Positions 8,549 to 18,121 of a stretch of 64,000 bases of DNA are shown piece by piece. The stretch's first letter is position 1; every line of letters starts with the position of its first letter. The translations under genes were made by a program, and so were the position numbers. The notes below the pieces were generated by a model. The model had not been told where the DNA came from. It did not search any database and worked only from the letters and a program-made list of their open reading frames with translations. Source of the stretch: Jutongia huaianensis (GTDB lineage Bacteria; Bacillota; Clostridia; Lachnospirales; Lachnospiraceae); NCBI RefSeq assembly GCF_014384985.1, contig NZ_JACRSX010000007.1, positions 1 through 64,000 of the forward strand, read 5' to 3'.

Positions 8549-10465
8549 TCATAAATCAGCCGGATATCCATTGGCCTTTCGCAGATACTGTAAAAATTCC
8601 CGTTCCGGCAATGGCTTGGAATAGAAATATCCCTGCAGAAAATCTCCCTGCAGTCTTTTAAAGATATCAATATGTTCCTGTGTTTCGATTCCTTCTGATA
8701 TGATCCGTTTGCCTTCCGCATGGATCATCGGTACAAGCTGGTCCAGATATTTGTTTTCTCCTCTGCCATAAGACCAGACAAGACTTTTATCAATCTTTAC
8801 ATAATCCACCGGCAGGCTCACAATGCTGCTGACATTGGAATAACCGGTTCCAAAATCATCCAGAGCAATCTTTGCTCCGGAAGAACGAAGTGTTTCCAGT
8901 GTCTCCCGGATCTCTTCCTTATCCATGATCCCGCTCTCGGTAATCTCCAGATGCATTCTGGACATCGGGATATCATACTCTCCGGCAATACGGATCAGAT
9001 CCTGTGCCAGCTCCTCGTAGCAGCATTGTACCGGCGACAGATTGATATTAATGTCATCAATCCCCATATCAAAAATATGATTCTGCTTTGCAAAGATACA
9101 TGCCTTACGATAAATCTGCTCTCCCAGAGCAATAATGTCTCTGTTTTCCTCCGCTACATGAATGAAAAACTCCGGGTTAATGAAATTTTTATCCTTATCC
9201 TTTAACCGGGACAATACCTCAAGAGATGTAACTCGCCCCTTTTCCAGTGAATAGATCGGCTGGAAATAAATCTCTATGCTGTTATCAATGACTGCCTGTT
9301 CTACCAATTCCGCTACCATCTGCTTTTCTTCTGCAGGCTTCACAGCATCATGGGTCAGAGGAATGAGCTCTCCCACCTTATGATGCCCCGGATGATCAGA
9401 TCTTGCATAGGCGACCCGCTGTAAAAGCTCCTCCACTGAATCACAGTCATCCAAGATATTCACTTCATAAAAACAATATTCGTGAACAATTTCCTCTCCA
9501 TCTATCGTCCAGATTTTTGGCATAACGTCTACAAAACGCTGATGCACTTCCTTTGTTTCTTTTTCATTGGGAAGCAAAATAGCAAAGGTAGAGGCAGCGA
9601 TATGATAATAATCCTTGTCTCCGCACTCTTTCTGCATCAGCTCCGCCATAGCCGCCTGAATTGCGGTAAGCCTGGCATCCTCGTACATCTCCGTCATGGC
9701 ATTATAGTTGATAATACGGATGATCAGTACACTGCACTCCTCCTTGTATGCCATCTTTTCCCGGACGGTTTCCTCGAAACCATGCATTTTGAAAAATCCT
9801 GTAACCTCATCCATATAATAATCCGAGTTTTGAAGGAACAGATAACAACAAAATACCATGACACTGTTCACCGCATAAGCAAACAAAAAGTTCGGAAATA
9901 CTGTATATTCAAAAATCTTTGCCATCACAACTGCCACAGGAATTGCCACGATCCATTTTTTAATCCTCCGTGACACAAAGGAAACTTTTTGCATCAGCAG
10001 CAACGGAACAAGTATATACACAATACATATACCTGCGACCAGATAATACCATCCATTCTTATAAAACATCCCATTTGCATCAAAATGGTAAAGCAGACCG
10101 GTAAACGGAGTTGTCACAATCGCAGTGATACCGATAACAAAGGGGATACACCATAACACTCTATGCACATAGATATAATCCAGCCGATGCAAAAGCTCCA
10201 TAGCATACAAAGAATATATAACAGAATACACCATAGACATTATCAGAAATGCAGACTGCACGATAATTCCCAGCCAGCCGGGAACAGAATGATACATTAC
10301 GATTCCGCAAAAGACATCACAAACAGCAGTCGCAACTCCCAGCAGCATAAGCCAGAAAAACAGACTGCTCCTATAAACACGTAAATGTCTCTGATGAGAA
10401 AACACCAAAGTTGCAGCCAGCATAAATATCATCGCTGCAATTTCATAATGTATCTGTACCGCCAT
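8549..10465 (-). CDS. Membrane-anchored cyclic-di-GMP phosphodiesterase (degenerate GGDEF plus intact EAL)
   Basis: The 638-residue protein has about seven membrane segments (residues 1-220), a degenerate GGDEF domain (about 230-370) with AASTF where GGDEF is expected, and an EAL domain (about 385-630). The EAL residues that bind metal and substrate are all visible: EVLSR, NLSP, LEITES, DDFGTG, VKIDKS, SEGIET and LQGYFYSKP. It should therefore hydrolyse c-di-GMP to pGpG at the membrane, with the dead GGDEF domain perhaps acting as a GTP sensor (inference). Its start overlaps the stop of the upstream paralogue by one base (TAATG), so the two are translationally coupled. Confidence 0.9.
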   Translation of the reverse strand: MAVQIHYEIAAMIFMLAATLVFSHQRHLRVYRSSLFFWLMLLGVATAVCDVFCGIVMYHSVPGWLGIIVQSAFLIMSMVYSVIYSLYAMELLHRLDYIYVHRVLWCIPFVIGITAIVTTPFTGLLYHFDANGMFYKNGWYYLVAGICIVYILVPLLLMQKVSFVSRRIKKWIVAIPVAVVMAKIFEYTVFPNFLFAYAVNSVMVFCCYLFLQNSDYYMDEVTGFFKMHGFEETVREKMAYKEECSVLIIRIINYNAMTEMYEDARLTAIQAAMAELMQKECGDKDYYHIAASTFAILLPNEKETKEVHQRFVDVMPKIWTIDGEEIVHEYCFYEVNILDDCDSVEELLQRVAYARSDHPGHHKVGELIPLTHDAVKPAEEKQMVAELVEQAVIDNSIEIYFQPIYSLEKGRVTSLEVLSRLKDKDKNFINPEFFIHVAEENRDIIALGEQIYRKACIFAKQNHIFDMGIDDININLSPVQCCYEELAQDLIRIAGEYDIPMSRMHLEITESGIMDKEEIRETLETLRSSGAKIALDDFGTGYSNVSSIVSLPVDYVKIDKSLVWSYGRGENKYLDQLVPMIHAEGKRIISEGIETQEHIDIFKRLQGDFLQGYFYSKPLPEREFLQYLRKANGYPADL

Positions 10466-12378
10466 TATACTTCCTCCATGTACAAATGTATCCTCTCCGG
10501 AGTCAGAATCCCGGAATAATACCGCCCCTGAAGATATGAAATATCTCCGAGGTCTCTTACTTTGTCATAACGCTGCTGGTTGTCAATCCCCTCCAGACAA
10601 ATATTCCATCCATTATCATGGAGCATATTGATCTGATATTTTAAAACATCGCTCTCGCCGGAGCAATATCTTTCTACCATCTTCTCGCTGATCTTTACTA
10701 CACGGAACGGCATTTTCATAATCCCCTGCAGATTACATACATTATCACCATATCGATCCAGAACAACCGTCACACCCTCACTGATCAGGTCATTTATATA
10801 TTTCTCGAGACGCTCAAACGGCACACTCATATCCTCTGTCATTTCCAGACAAAGACGATTCAGAGGAAATTCATATTTCTTTGCCAGAAATCTGTATTCA
10901 CGCAGTACCGTTTCGGAACTGATATGAAGCGGTGTCACATTTACGATCAGCTTTTTAAAACCATGCTCTAAGATCCTCTCCTTCTGAGCCAGCTCCAGGG
11001 CGCTTTCCAGCGTAATGCGCCCCAGTTCCCGGACATATCCCATTTCCTTAGCAACAGCCCAGATTGCTCCCTCCGGAATCGTCTTTCCATTTTCCCGCAG
11101 CATGTAGATTTTTGCCTCAATCGCATGTCTCTGTCCGGTATGGTTGTCAATGATCGGAGAAATGCAGATATCACAGCGTTTGTCCTGCATGATCTTTTTT
11201 AACATACGGCCGATCTGAAGCTCCAGATCAATATTGCGCCGCACCTCCCCTTCATATCGGAGAAGCTGTCTGTCATGAAGCTGATCCTTGAGCATTTTTT
11301 TCATGCTGGCAACCATCTTATAAAACTCTGACTGGTCATATGCAGCTTCCTCCAGAGTCAGCATATAAAAACCATAGCTGATTGGAATACTTTTATTATT
11401 GATCCGGACAGTTCCCGGAAGAATCTGCGAAACCATTTCATACAACTGAACACTTTCGTTTTCCTTCTGCTGCAAAACAGCAAAATCAGATCCATGGATG
11501 TGAAACTGATTCTGTCTGCCTCCATACTTGCGCAAAATCTCGCCAATCTCTCCCATAACACCGGTTAATTCGTCCTCTTCACAAATACTCAGAATATTCT
11601 GAAAATTCTGGATCGTGATAAAAAGACAGCTAAATCTCTGACGATATTTGAATTTTTCCTGAATAACCTTCCGAAATCCTGCTCTGGAAAATCCTCCGCT
11701 GATCCGGTCTGAATACCGGTCCAGATTCTGGTAAAGCATATAACATACAAAGATCATAAATCCGGTTGCAAAGAAAGACAGCAGATATCCATTTTTTAAA
11801 ATGACCAACTGCAACGCAATTGTAATATCATACATCACACACAATATCACACATACAAACCCTCTGCGCATCCATGAATCGGTACGATTCCGAAACGCCA
11901 TCAGACATGCTCCTGCAAAGTAAATATTGATCACTAAAATAATTAAATTATGTAAAGAACCCCTGTGATAAATCCCCTGTGCATCATAATAAAATATAAA
12001 ATGTGTAACAGGGCTGGTAATGTCAAGGATCGTTACGATAAGCGCCGGCAGCACCAATTCCATGTTACGGATACTTTTCAAAATGATCCGGTGTCCACTG
12101 AGTGCATGCCAGTACTGAAAATAATAAACAGATAACCAGAGCATAGCGATCCTCGGAATCACAGAATCCAGATTGCGAATAAAGATGCTCTCCGGGAACA
12201 CAAACTCCCGCAGTATATTGATCACGATATCCGCAACGGTAAAAAGCACACCTGCCTTCAACAACTGGTCAAAGCAGCGGTTCATATACAGATCCAGCCA
12301 GTTTTTCTTTTTGTAGCTGACCATGACCACAATCAAAAAGATCGCTGCGATCACTTCATAGGCATACTCGCTCGTCAT
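10465..12378 (-). CDS. Membrane protein with degenerate GGDEF and degenerate EAL domains
   Basis: The 637-residue protein has the same plan as its downstream neighbour: about seven membrane segments, a GGDEF-like domain with HGSDF in place of the active-site motif, and an EAL-like domain. Here the EAL signature reads EAKIYM, and the DDFGTG metal loop is LDRYGDN, losing one of the two aspartates; VNV, LEMTED, VKIS and LQG remain. It probably cannot make or hydrolyse c-di-GMP but could bind it or pair with the active paralogue (inference). I chose ATG 12378 because the ATG at 12390 overlaps the GGAGGAG ribosome site itself. It lies 38 bp downstream of the GGDEF gene. Confidence 0.85.
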   Translation of the reverse strand: MTSEYAYEVIAAIFLIVVMVSYKKKNWLDLYMNRCFDQLLKAGVLFTVADIVINILREFVFPESIFIRNLDSVIPRIAMLWLSVYYFQYWHALSGHRIILKSIRNMELVLPALIVTILDITSPVTHFIFYYDAQGIYHRGSLHNLIILVINIYFAGACLMAFRNRTDSWMRRGFVCVILCVMYDITIALQLVILKNGYLLSFFATGFMIFVCYMLYQNLDRYSDRISGGFSRAGFRKVIQEKFKYRQRFSCLFITIQNFQNILSICEEDELTGVMGEIGEILRKYGGRQNQFHIHGSDFAVLQQKENESVQLYEMVSQILPGTVRINNKSIPISYGFYMLTLEEAAYDQSEFYKMVASMKKMLKDQLHDRQLLRYEGEVRRNIDLELQIGRMLKKIMQDKRCDICISPIIDNHTGQRHAIEAKIYMLRENGKTIPEGAIWAVAKEMGYVRELGRITLESALELAQKERILEHGFKKLIVNVTPLHISSETVLREYRFLAKKYEFPLNRLCLEMTEDMSVPFERLEKYINDLISEGVTVVLDRYGDNVCNLQGIMKMPFRVVKISEKMVERYCSGESDVLKYQINMLHDNGWNICLEGIDNQQRYDKVRDLGDISYLQGRYYSGILTPERIHLYMEEV

Positions 12379-12416
12379 GTGCTCCTCCATTCTAAAATCA
12401 GGTTAATAATGTAACG

Positions 12417-13478
12417 TTACTCATCTGCCGCACTGTGCTGGAACAGATTGTATCTGTCTTTTCCGGAACGCTTCGACAGATATAATGCCTTATCCGCTTT
12501 CTGATAAATAGACATAAAATCCTCTCCGTCTGTCGGTGCAGATGCAATGCCAATACTTGCAGAAACCTCTACCTCATTGTCCCCGTTAGCATATTTTGCC
12601 TTGAGACTCTGGCAGAGCTGCTGCCCTTTCTTGCTCATATATTCTGTGAGGTTTTCCAGATCAAACGCATCGAAACCCGCAAATACCGCAAATTCATCAC
12701 CACCAAGACGTCCGATCAATGCATTGGCAGGAAAGATTTCCTTGATCTTTTCTGCAGTGTCGGTCAGGACACGGTCTCCATATGCGTGACCCAGATTGTC
12801 ATTGACTTCCTTGAAATTATCCAGATCGATCATAAAAAATACCAGATTCTCGCTTCTCATACGGTGCTCCAGCTGTGCAGAAACTCTGCTCTCCATAGTC
12901 TTTTTGTTTAAAATACCGGTCAGAAGATCATTTTCTGCCATCTCGGTGAGTTCCTTCTCCTGAGTCATCTGGGAATCAATATTTTCCATACGGACTACAA
13001 ATCGTTTATTTTTCCGGTTCTTTTCATGCTTTACCAGAGTGCCCGTCACGGCATACCACGCATATGTATCATCCAGTCTGCGAAGCAGCAGATCTGTTTT
13101 GAAGTATTTCTCTCCACTGTCAAAAAAGCTGCGTATTGCTGACCGGACCGGTGTTGCCTCCTCATTGACCCAGTTATAGATATCGTAAACCTCTACGCCC
13201 ATAAAATCCAGCATATCAAATCCTGTGAACTGCCCGATCGCCCCGGTCACAACGAGATGCTGGGGAGAAAACGTATAATCCAGCCAGATACTTTCCTTTT
13301 GTGCTGCGATCAGATCATATCGTTCCTTTTCCTCGTAGATTTTTTTAAACTGAATACCAAAAAATGCAATTCCCGCACAAAGCACAACAATAAACACCAT
13401 AAGTCCAGCAATCACAGAAATAAATGTCACTCTTTCTGACGCTGCTGCAATGGGGTAATAAAATAGCTTTTGCCACAT
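12417..13478 (-). CDS. Diguanylate cyclase (PAS-like plus GGDEF)
   Basis: The 353-residue protein has one N-terminal membrane segment (about 18-44), a PAS-like sensory region (about 60-165) and a GGDEF domain (about 180-350) with the intact signature GRLGGDEFAVFAG near residue 258 and an SIGIASAP stretch. It should convert two GTP to c-di-GMP. The position five residues before the signature reads PANA, so the RxxD product-inhibition site is missing and the enzyme is unlikely to be restrained by that route. It heads the c-di-GMP cluster, upstream of the degenerate protein and the phosphodiesterase. Confidence 0.92.
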   Translation of the reverse strand: MWQKLFYYPIAAASERVTFISVIAGLMVFIVVLCAGIAFFGIQFKKIYEEKERYDLIAAQKESIWLDYTFSPQHLVVTGAIGQFTGFDMLDFMGVEVYDIYNWVNEEATPVRSAIRSFFDSGEKYFKTDLLLRRLDDTYAWYAVTGTLVKHEKNRKNKRFVVRMENIDSQMTQEKELTEMAENDLLTGILNKKTMESRVSAQLEHRMRSENLVFFMIDLDNFKEVNDNLGHAYGDRVLTDTAEKIKEIFPANALIGRLGGDEFAVFAGFDAFDLENLTEYMSKKGQQLCQSLKAKYANGDNEVEVSASIGIASAPTDGEDFMSIYQKADKALYLSKRSGKDRYNLFQHSAADE

Positions 13479-13611
13479 ATTGTTTACCTTTTTATCCTTT
13501 CTGCTGTTAATATGTGATTTTGTACTTTACGCCTTCCCCTTGTTTTACCTTCTCAAAATAAAACCTTATTGATATGATTATATCATCCTTCCCGGAAAAA
13601 GAAAAGCAAAA

Positions 13612-13634
13612 AAGCGACTGTCTTTCAGCCGCTT
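13612..13634 (-). terminator. Terminator of the trp operon
   Basis: The minus strand shows a stem AAGCG.CTG/CAG.CGCTT with loop AAAGA, followed by a T run (complement of 13606-13613), ten bases past the trpA stop. Confidence 0.8.
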
Positions 13635-13643
13635 TTGAAATAT

Positions 13644-14426
13644 TTATTTTGTCTGGTCGGCCAGTCCTTCCACCATTTCATGGACATAGTCATAAATATG
13701 GGAGCCTGCATCCCCGCCGTATCTGGCAACAATCTTTACAATAGCGCTTCCCACAATGGCTCCGTCCGCAATGGAACTGTACTTATGCACCTGCTCTGCG
13801 GTGTTGATACCAAATCCAACGGCTGTCGGTGTATCTGTCACCTCTTTGATCAAACCAACAATCTTGCCTACATCTGTGGTGATCTCGCTGCGCACTCCGG
13901 TTACTCCCATAGAGGAAACCACATAAATAAATCCCGTAGCTTCCCTGGCGATCATCTGAATCCGGTCATCGGAGGTCGGGGCGATCAGGGAAATGATATC
14001 CACATTATGAGCTGCTGCAATATCCGCCAGCTCTCCCTTCTCCTCAAATGGCATATCCGGAATGATCACGCCATCAATCCCGACTTCCTCGCATCTGGAA
14101 CAAAATTTCTCATAGCCATACTTAAACAAAGTATTGAGATATGCCAGAAATACCAGTGGAATCTGCGTCTTCTGACGAAGGTGTGCCACCATATCAAACA
14201 GCTTATCGGTGGTGCAGCCCGCCTTGAGTGCCCGGATGTTCGCCTCCTGGATCACCGGTCCCTCTGCGATGGGATCTGAGAACGGAATACCAAGCTCTAC
14301 CAGTCCTGCCCCCGCTTTTTCCATCTGCAGTACAAACTCTTCTGTTTTGTCAAGACTCGGATCTCCTGCCGTTACAAATCCGATAAATGCCTTTTTGCCA
14401 TCAAATGCGTTATGAATTCTAGTCAT
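13644..14426 (-). CDS. trpA: Tryptophan synthase alpha chain
   Basis: TrpA cleaves indole-3-glycerol phosphate to indole, which is channelled to TrpB. The 260-residue TIM barrel has FVTAGDPS near the start, the catalytic Glu in [11 protein letters not shown], the Asp in [11 protein letters not shown], and GFGI and VGSAIV phosphate-binding stretches. I chose ATG 14426 ([10 protein letters not shown]); it overlaps the trpB stop by eight bases, typical trpBA coupling. It is the last gene of the operon and is followed by a terminator. Confidence 0.96.
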   Translation of the reverse strand: MTRIHNAFDGKKAFIGFVTAGDPSLDKTEEFVLQMEKAGAGLVELGIPFSDPIAEGPVIQEANIRALKAGCTTDKLFDMVAHLRQKTQIPLVFLAYLNTLFKYGYEKFCSRCEEVGIDGVIIPDMPFEEKGELADIAAAHNVDIISLIAPTSDDRIQMIAREATGFIYVVSSMGVTGVRSEITTDVGKIVGLIKEVTDTPTAVGFGINTAEQVHKYSSIADGAIVGSAIVKIVARYGGDAGSHIYDYVHEMVEGLADQTK

Positions 14427-15606
14427 GTAAATCAACCCCCCTGTATCTTGCGATTGCTGCCACATCCTTGTCTCCACGTCCTGACAGACAGCAGATAATG
14501 ATCTGATCTTTTCTCATAGTCGGTGCAAGCTTCATCACATGAGCTACTGCATGAGAGCTCTCGATGGCTGCGATAATGCCTTCCTCTCTGGCAATATATT
14601 CAAATGCCTGCACAGCCTCCTCATCTGTTACCGGGACATACTGTGCTCTGCCAATATCCTTGAGATAAGCATGCTCCGGACCTACCCCCGGATAATCCAG
14701 TCCGGCCGAGATAGAATATACCGGTGCGATCTGTCCGTACTCATCCTGACAGAAATAAGACTTCATCCCATGGAATACGCCTTCTGTACCGGTTGCCATG
14801 GTTGCTGCCGTTCTGTCCGTGTCCACACCGAGACCTGCCGCCTCGCAGCCGATCAGCTGAACACCTTCATCCTTGATAAACTCATAAAACATTCCCATGG
14901 CATTGCTGCCACCGCCGACGCACGCCATAACCACATCCGGAAGCCTTCCTTCCTTCTCCAGGATCTGTGCTCTCGCCTCCCGGCTGATCACACTCTGAAA
15001 ATCCCGGACGATCATTGGGAACGGATGAGGTCCCATAACCGATCCAAGCACATAAAGAGTATCATCGACACGGCTGGTCCACTCACGCATACATTCGTTG
15101 ACCGCATCCTTTAATGTCATAGTGCCACTCTCCACTGCGTGTACCTTCGCACCCAGAAGCTCCATACGATAAACATTGAGTGCCTGGCGGATTGTATCCT
15201 CCTTTCCCATATAGATCTCACATTCCAGCCCCAGAAGTGCTGCTGCAGTTGCAGTCGCAACACCGTGCTGTCCGGCACCGGTCTCTGCAATAATCCGTGT
15301 CTTGCCCATCTTCTTTGCAAGAAGCGCCTGCCCCAGAACGTTGTTGATCTTATGGGAACCGGTGTGATTCAGATCTTCTCTCTTGAAATAGATCTTGGCT
15401 CCTCCCAGATCCTTCGTCATCTTCTCCGCATAATAAAGCAGCGAAGGGCGTCCAGCATACTCTTTTAACAGCGTGTTTAATTCCTGATTAAACTTCTCAT
15501 CCTTTTTATAAAACTCATAGGCATCCTCCAGCTTCTTGATCTCGTTCATCAAGGTCTCCGGAATATATTGTCCGCCGTGGATACCATATCTTCCTTTCTG
15601 ACTCAT
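14419..15606 (-). CDS. trpB: Tryptophan synthase beta chain
   Basis: TrpB condenses indole with L-serine to form L-tryptophan using pyridoxal phosphate. The 395-residue protein is standard length. The PLP lysine lies in HTGSHKINN, the catalytic glutamate follows in AETGAGQHG, and the phosphate-binding glycine loop is [10 protein letters not shown]. It overlaps trpA by eight bases. Upstream, only 58 bp separate it from trpC, with no trpF between them. Confidence 0.97.
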   Translation of the reverse strand: MSQKGRYGIHGGQYIPETLMNEIKKLEDAYEFYKKDEKFNQELNTLLKEYAGRPSLLYYAEKMTKDLGGAKIYFKREDLNHTGSHKINNVLGQALLAKKMGKTRIIAETGAGQHGVATATAAALLGLECEIYMGKEDTIRQALNVYRMELLGAKVHAVESGTMTLKDAVNECMREWTSRVDDTLYVLGSVMGPHPFPMIVRDFQSVISREARAQILEKEGRLPDVVMACVGGGSNAMGMFYEFIKDEGVQLIGCEAAGLGVDTDRTAATMATGTEGVFHGMKSYFCQDEYGQIAPVYSISAGLDYPGVGPEHAYLKDIGRAQYVPVTDEEAVQAFEYIAREEGIIAAIESSHAVAHVMKLAPTMRKDQIIICCLSGRGDKDVAAIARYRGVDLHD

Positions 15607-15664
15607 AATTTATTCTCCATTTCTTTATATATTTCATACCGTTTTATCACCGGTATCATTTGTA

Positions 15665-16453
15665 TTACTCTGCATAACCGATAAATTCCTTTACCGCTGC
15701 CACTCTGTCATCTGCACGCATCATCGTCTCCCCGATCAGCACGCCATTGACATTGTGCTCCATAAGCTGCCGGATATCTTCCTTTGTTTTGATCCCGCTC
15801 TCCGATACAAAAAGTACATCCTCCGGCACACTCTGACGATAGCGGATACTGTTGTTAATGTCAATCGTAAAAGTATGAAGATCACGGTTATTGACACCGA
15901 TCAACCGCGCCCCTATAGTTAAAGCGCGATTTACTTCTTCCTGATCGTGTGCTTCTACAAGCGCTGTCAGTCCCAATCCATCGGCAATATCAAAAAACCG
16001 TTTTAATTCCTCATCAGTCAGGATGGCACAGATCAAAAGAACCGCATCCGCTCCCATAAGCTTTGCCTCATAAATCATATATTCATCTACCACAAAGTCT
16101 TTTCGGATGATCGGAAGACCGACAGCCTTTCGAATTTCCTTCAGATAATTATCACTGCCTTGAAACCAGTATGGCTCTGTCAGTACAGATATCGCGCGTG
16201 CACCGCCCTTCTCATAATCTCTGGCAATCTCTACATATGGAAACTCCTCTGCGATCACTCCTTTGGAGGGAGATGCCTTTTTCACCTCGCAGATAAAGGA
16301 GAGTCCGGAAGCTGCAATAGCTTTTTCAAAAGGAAAACCCGTGTCACATTCCATAGCCTGAGACTTTTCCCTGATCTGCTCCAAAGGCTTCTCCCGCTTC
16401 AACTGCGCGACACGCTCTTTTGTTTTTGTCGCAATCTCATTTAATATCGTCAT
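15665..16453 (-). CDS. trpC: Indole-3-glycerol phosphate synthase
   Basis: TrpC closes the indole ring of CdRP to give indole-3-glycerol phosphate. The 262-residue single-domain TIM barrel has FICEVKKASPSKG, IRKDFVVDEYMIYEA, VEAHDQEEVNRAL, IGVNNRDL and VSESGI, all family hallmarks. It is not fused to TrpF. I chose ATG 16453 (MTILNEIATK); the longer frame has no ribosome-binding site. In other Clostridia trpF usually follows directly; here trpB does. Confidence 0.96.
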   Translation of the reverse strand: MTILNEIATKTKERVAQLKREKPLEQIREKSQAMECDTGFPFEKAIAASGLSFICEVKKASPSKGVIAEEFPYVEIARDYEKGGARAISVLTEPYWFQGSDNYLKEIRKAVGLPIIRKDFVVDEYMIYEAKLMGADAVLLICAILTDEELKRFFDIADGLGLTALVEAHDQEEVNRALTIGARLIGVNNRDLHTFTIDINNSIRYRQSVPEDVLFVSESGIKTKEDIRQLMEHNVNGVLIGETMMRADDRVAAVKEFIGYAE

Positions 16454-16526
16454 AATAATCTTATATTCCCTTCCCAGTCCACAAACTACGGACTGTCGGC
16501 ACAATATATACCACTTATATCTCTTC

Positions 16527-17537
16527 CTATGCGCTGGCCAGCTTAATAAAAGCATCCAGCTGCTTCAGCGCCTTTCCACTGTCAACGATCTCTCTTGCCA
16601 TCTCAATCCCCTGCTTGATAGAAACATTCTCCTTAGAAATATGGAATGCTGCGCCTGCATTTAATAACACAACGTCACGCTTCGGTCCGGTTTCTTTTCC
16701 TTCAAAGATATCTCTGACAATCTGCGCATTGACTGCCGGCTCGCCACCTACCAGATCACTCTTCTGGCAGCTTTTTAATCCAAACTGTTCCGGTGTAATC
16801 TCGTATGTCTTAAAATCGTCTCCGTCAAATTCACATACCTTCGTCGGTGCACTTAATGAAATCTCATCCATGCTGTCCATGCCATAAACGGCCATTCCTT
16901 TCTTAACACCAAGATTATGAAGTACATGCGCCAGAGGCTCTACAAGATCTGCACTGTATACACCATAAAGCTGCATGGTTGCTCTCGCCGGGTTCGCCAG
17001 AGGTCCCAGAAGATTAAACAGGGTACGGGTGCCCATTTCCTTCCGGACAGGTCCCACAAAACGCATTGCGGGATGATATTTCTGGGCAAAGAGGAAGCCG
17101 ATATGGATCTGATCCATAACTTCTTTCATTTTATCTGCATCCACGTCAATCTTAACACCAAGCGCTTCCACACAATCTGCTGTTCCGCACTTGCTTGATG
17201 CGGCACGGTTACCATGCTTTGCCACGGTCACACCACCTGCTGATACGATTATGGAAGCAATCGTAGAAATATTGATGGTATTGGAGCCATCTCCACCGGT
17301 TCCCACAATTTCCAGTACATCCTTGTCATTTTCGAAATGCTCACAGTGATCTCTCAGATATTTTGCTGCTGTTGTGATCTCGCTGATCGTCTCCCCTTTC
17401 ATGGAAAGTGCGGTCAGGAACGCCGCCTTCTGTGCGTCTGTTGCCTCACCGGTCATGATCTCTCCCATCACCTGTTCTACCATGCTGTCATCCAAATCTT
17501 CTCTCTTACTCAAGAGTGCTATTGCTTCTTTAATCAT
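16527..17537 (-). CDS. trpD: Anthranilate phosphoribosyltransferase
   Basis: TrpD transfers the phosphoribosyl group of PRPP to anthranilate. The 336-residue protein has [14 protein letters not shown] (PRPP loop), [21 protein letters not shown], and the GPLANPA segment of the family. It is four bases downstream of trpG and separate from it, rather than fused as in enteric bacteria. Confidence 0.97.
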   Translation of the reverse strand: MIKEAIALLSKREDLDDSMVEQVMGEIMTGEATDAQKAAFLTALSMKGETISEITTAAKYLRDHCEHFENDKDVLEIVGTGGDGSNTINISTIASIIVSAGGVTVAKHGNRAASSKCGTADCVEALGVKIDVDADKMKEVMDQIHIGFLFAQKYHPAMRFVGPVRKEMGTRTLFNLLGPLANPARATMQLYGVYSADLVEPLAHVLHNLGVKKGMAVYGMDSMDEISLSAPTKVCEFDGDDFKTYEITPEQFGLKSCQKSDLVGGEPAVNAQIVRDIFEGKETGPKRDVVLLNAGAAFHISKENVSIKQGIEMAREIVDSGKALKQLDAFIKLASA

Positions 17538-17541
17538 GATT

Positions 17542-18108
17542 TTACACCTCCAAAAAGTTTTTCAATATCATTCTTCCTTCCGGTGTCAAAATAGACTCTG
17601 GATGAAACTGCACACCATATATATCATAATCTGTATGTTTTACAGCCATGATCTCGCCATCCTCTGTCTCAGCGGTCACCTTCAATGTATCCGGGATTGT
17701 TTCCTTAACTGCCGCCAGAGAATGATATCTTGCCACCTCTGTGGTCTCTCCTATCCCTTTAAAGATCGGACATTCCTGATCCAGCTTTGCCACAGACATT
17801 TTGCCATGCATCAGCTTCTTCGCATAGGAGATCGTTGCTCCAAAGGTTTCACAGATTGCCTGATGTCCCAGACATACTCCTAAGATCGGAAGCTTTCCTT
17901 TAAAATACCGGATCGCATCTTCACAGATTCCAGCATCTGCCGGTCTGCCAGGCCCCGGTGATATGATCAGATGTGTTGGATGCATCTCCTCGAGTTCCTC
18001 CGGAGTATACTGATCATTGCGCACCACCTTGATATCCGGCTGCAATTCTCCTATCAGCTGATAAAGATTATAGGAGAAGCTATCGTAATTATCAATCAAT
18101 ATAATCAT
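17542..18108 (-). CDS. trpG: Anthranilate synthase, glutamine amidotransferase component
   Basis: This 188-residue class I amidotransferase supplies ammonia to TrpE. The nucleophile Cys lies in GVCLGHQ, the His-Glu pair in GVQFHPESI, and the oxyanion stretch is SPGPGRP. It follows trpE by 13 bases. Such subunits can also serve PabB; location in the trp operon favours TrpG. Confidence 0.95.
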   Translation of the reverse strand: MIILIDNYDSFSYNLYQLIGELQPDIKVVRNDQYTPEELEEMHPTHLIISPGPGRPADAGICEDAIRYFKGKLPILGVCLGHQAICETFGATISYAKKLMHGKMSVAKLDQECPIFKGIGETTEVARYHSLAAVKETIPDTLKVTAETEDGEIMAVKHTDYDIYGVQFHPESILTPEGRMILKNFLEV

Positions 18109-18121
18109 GTTTTAATCCTCC

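Noticed and set aside
12417..13607. Possible c-di-GMP riboswitch upstream of the GGDEF gene
   Set aside because: The 13479-13607 leader lacks the GEMM core and shows only a possible -10 box, so no riboswitch was called.
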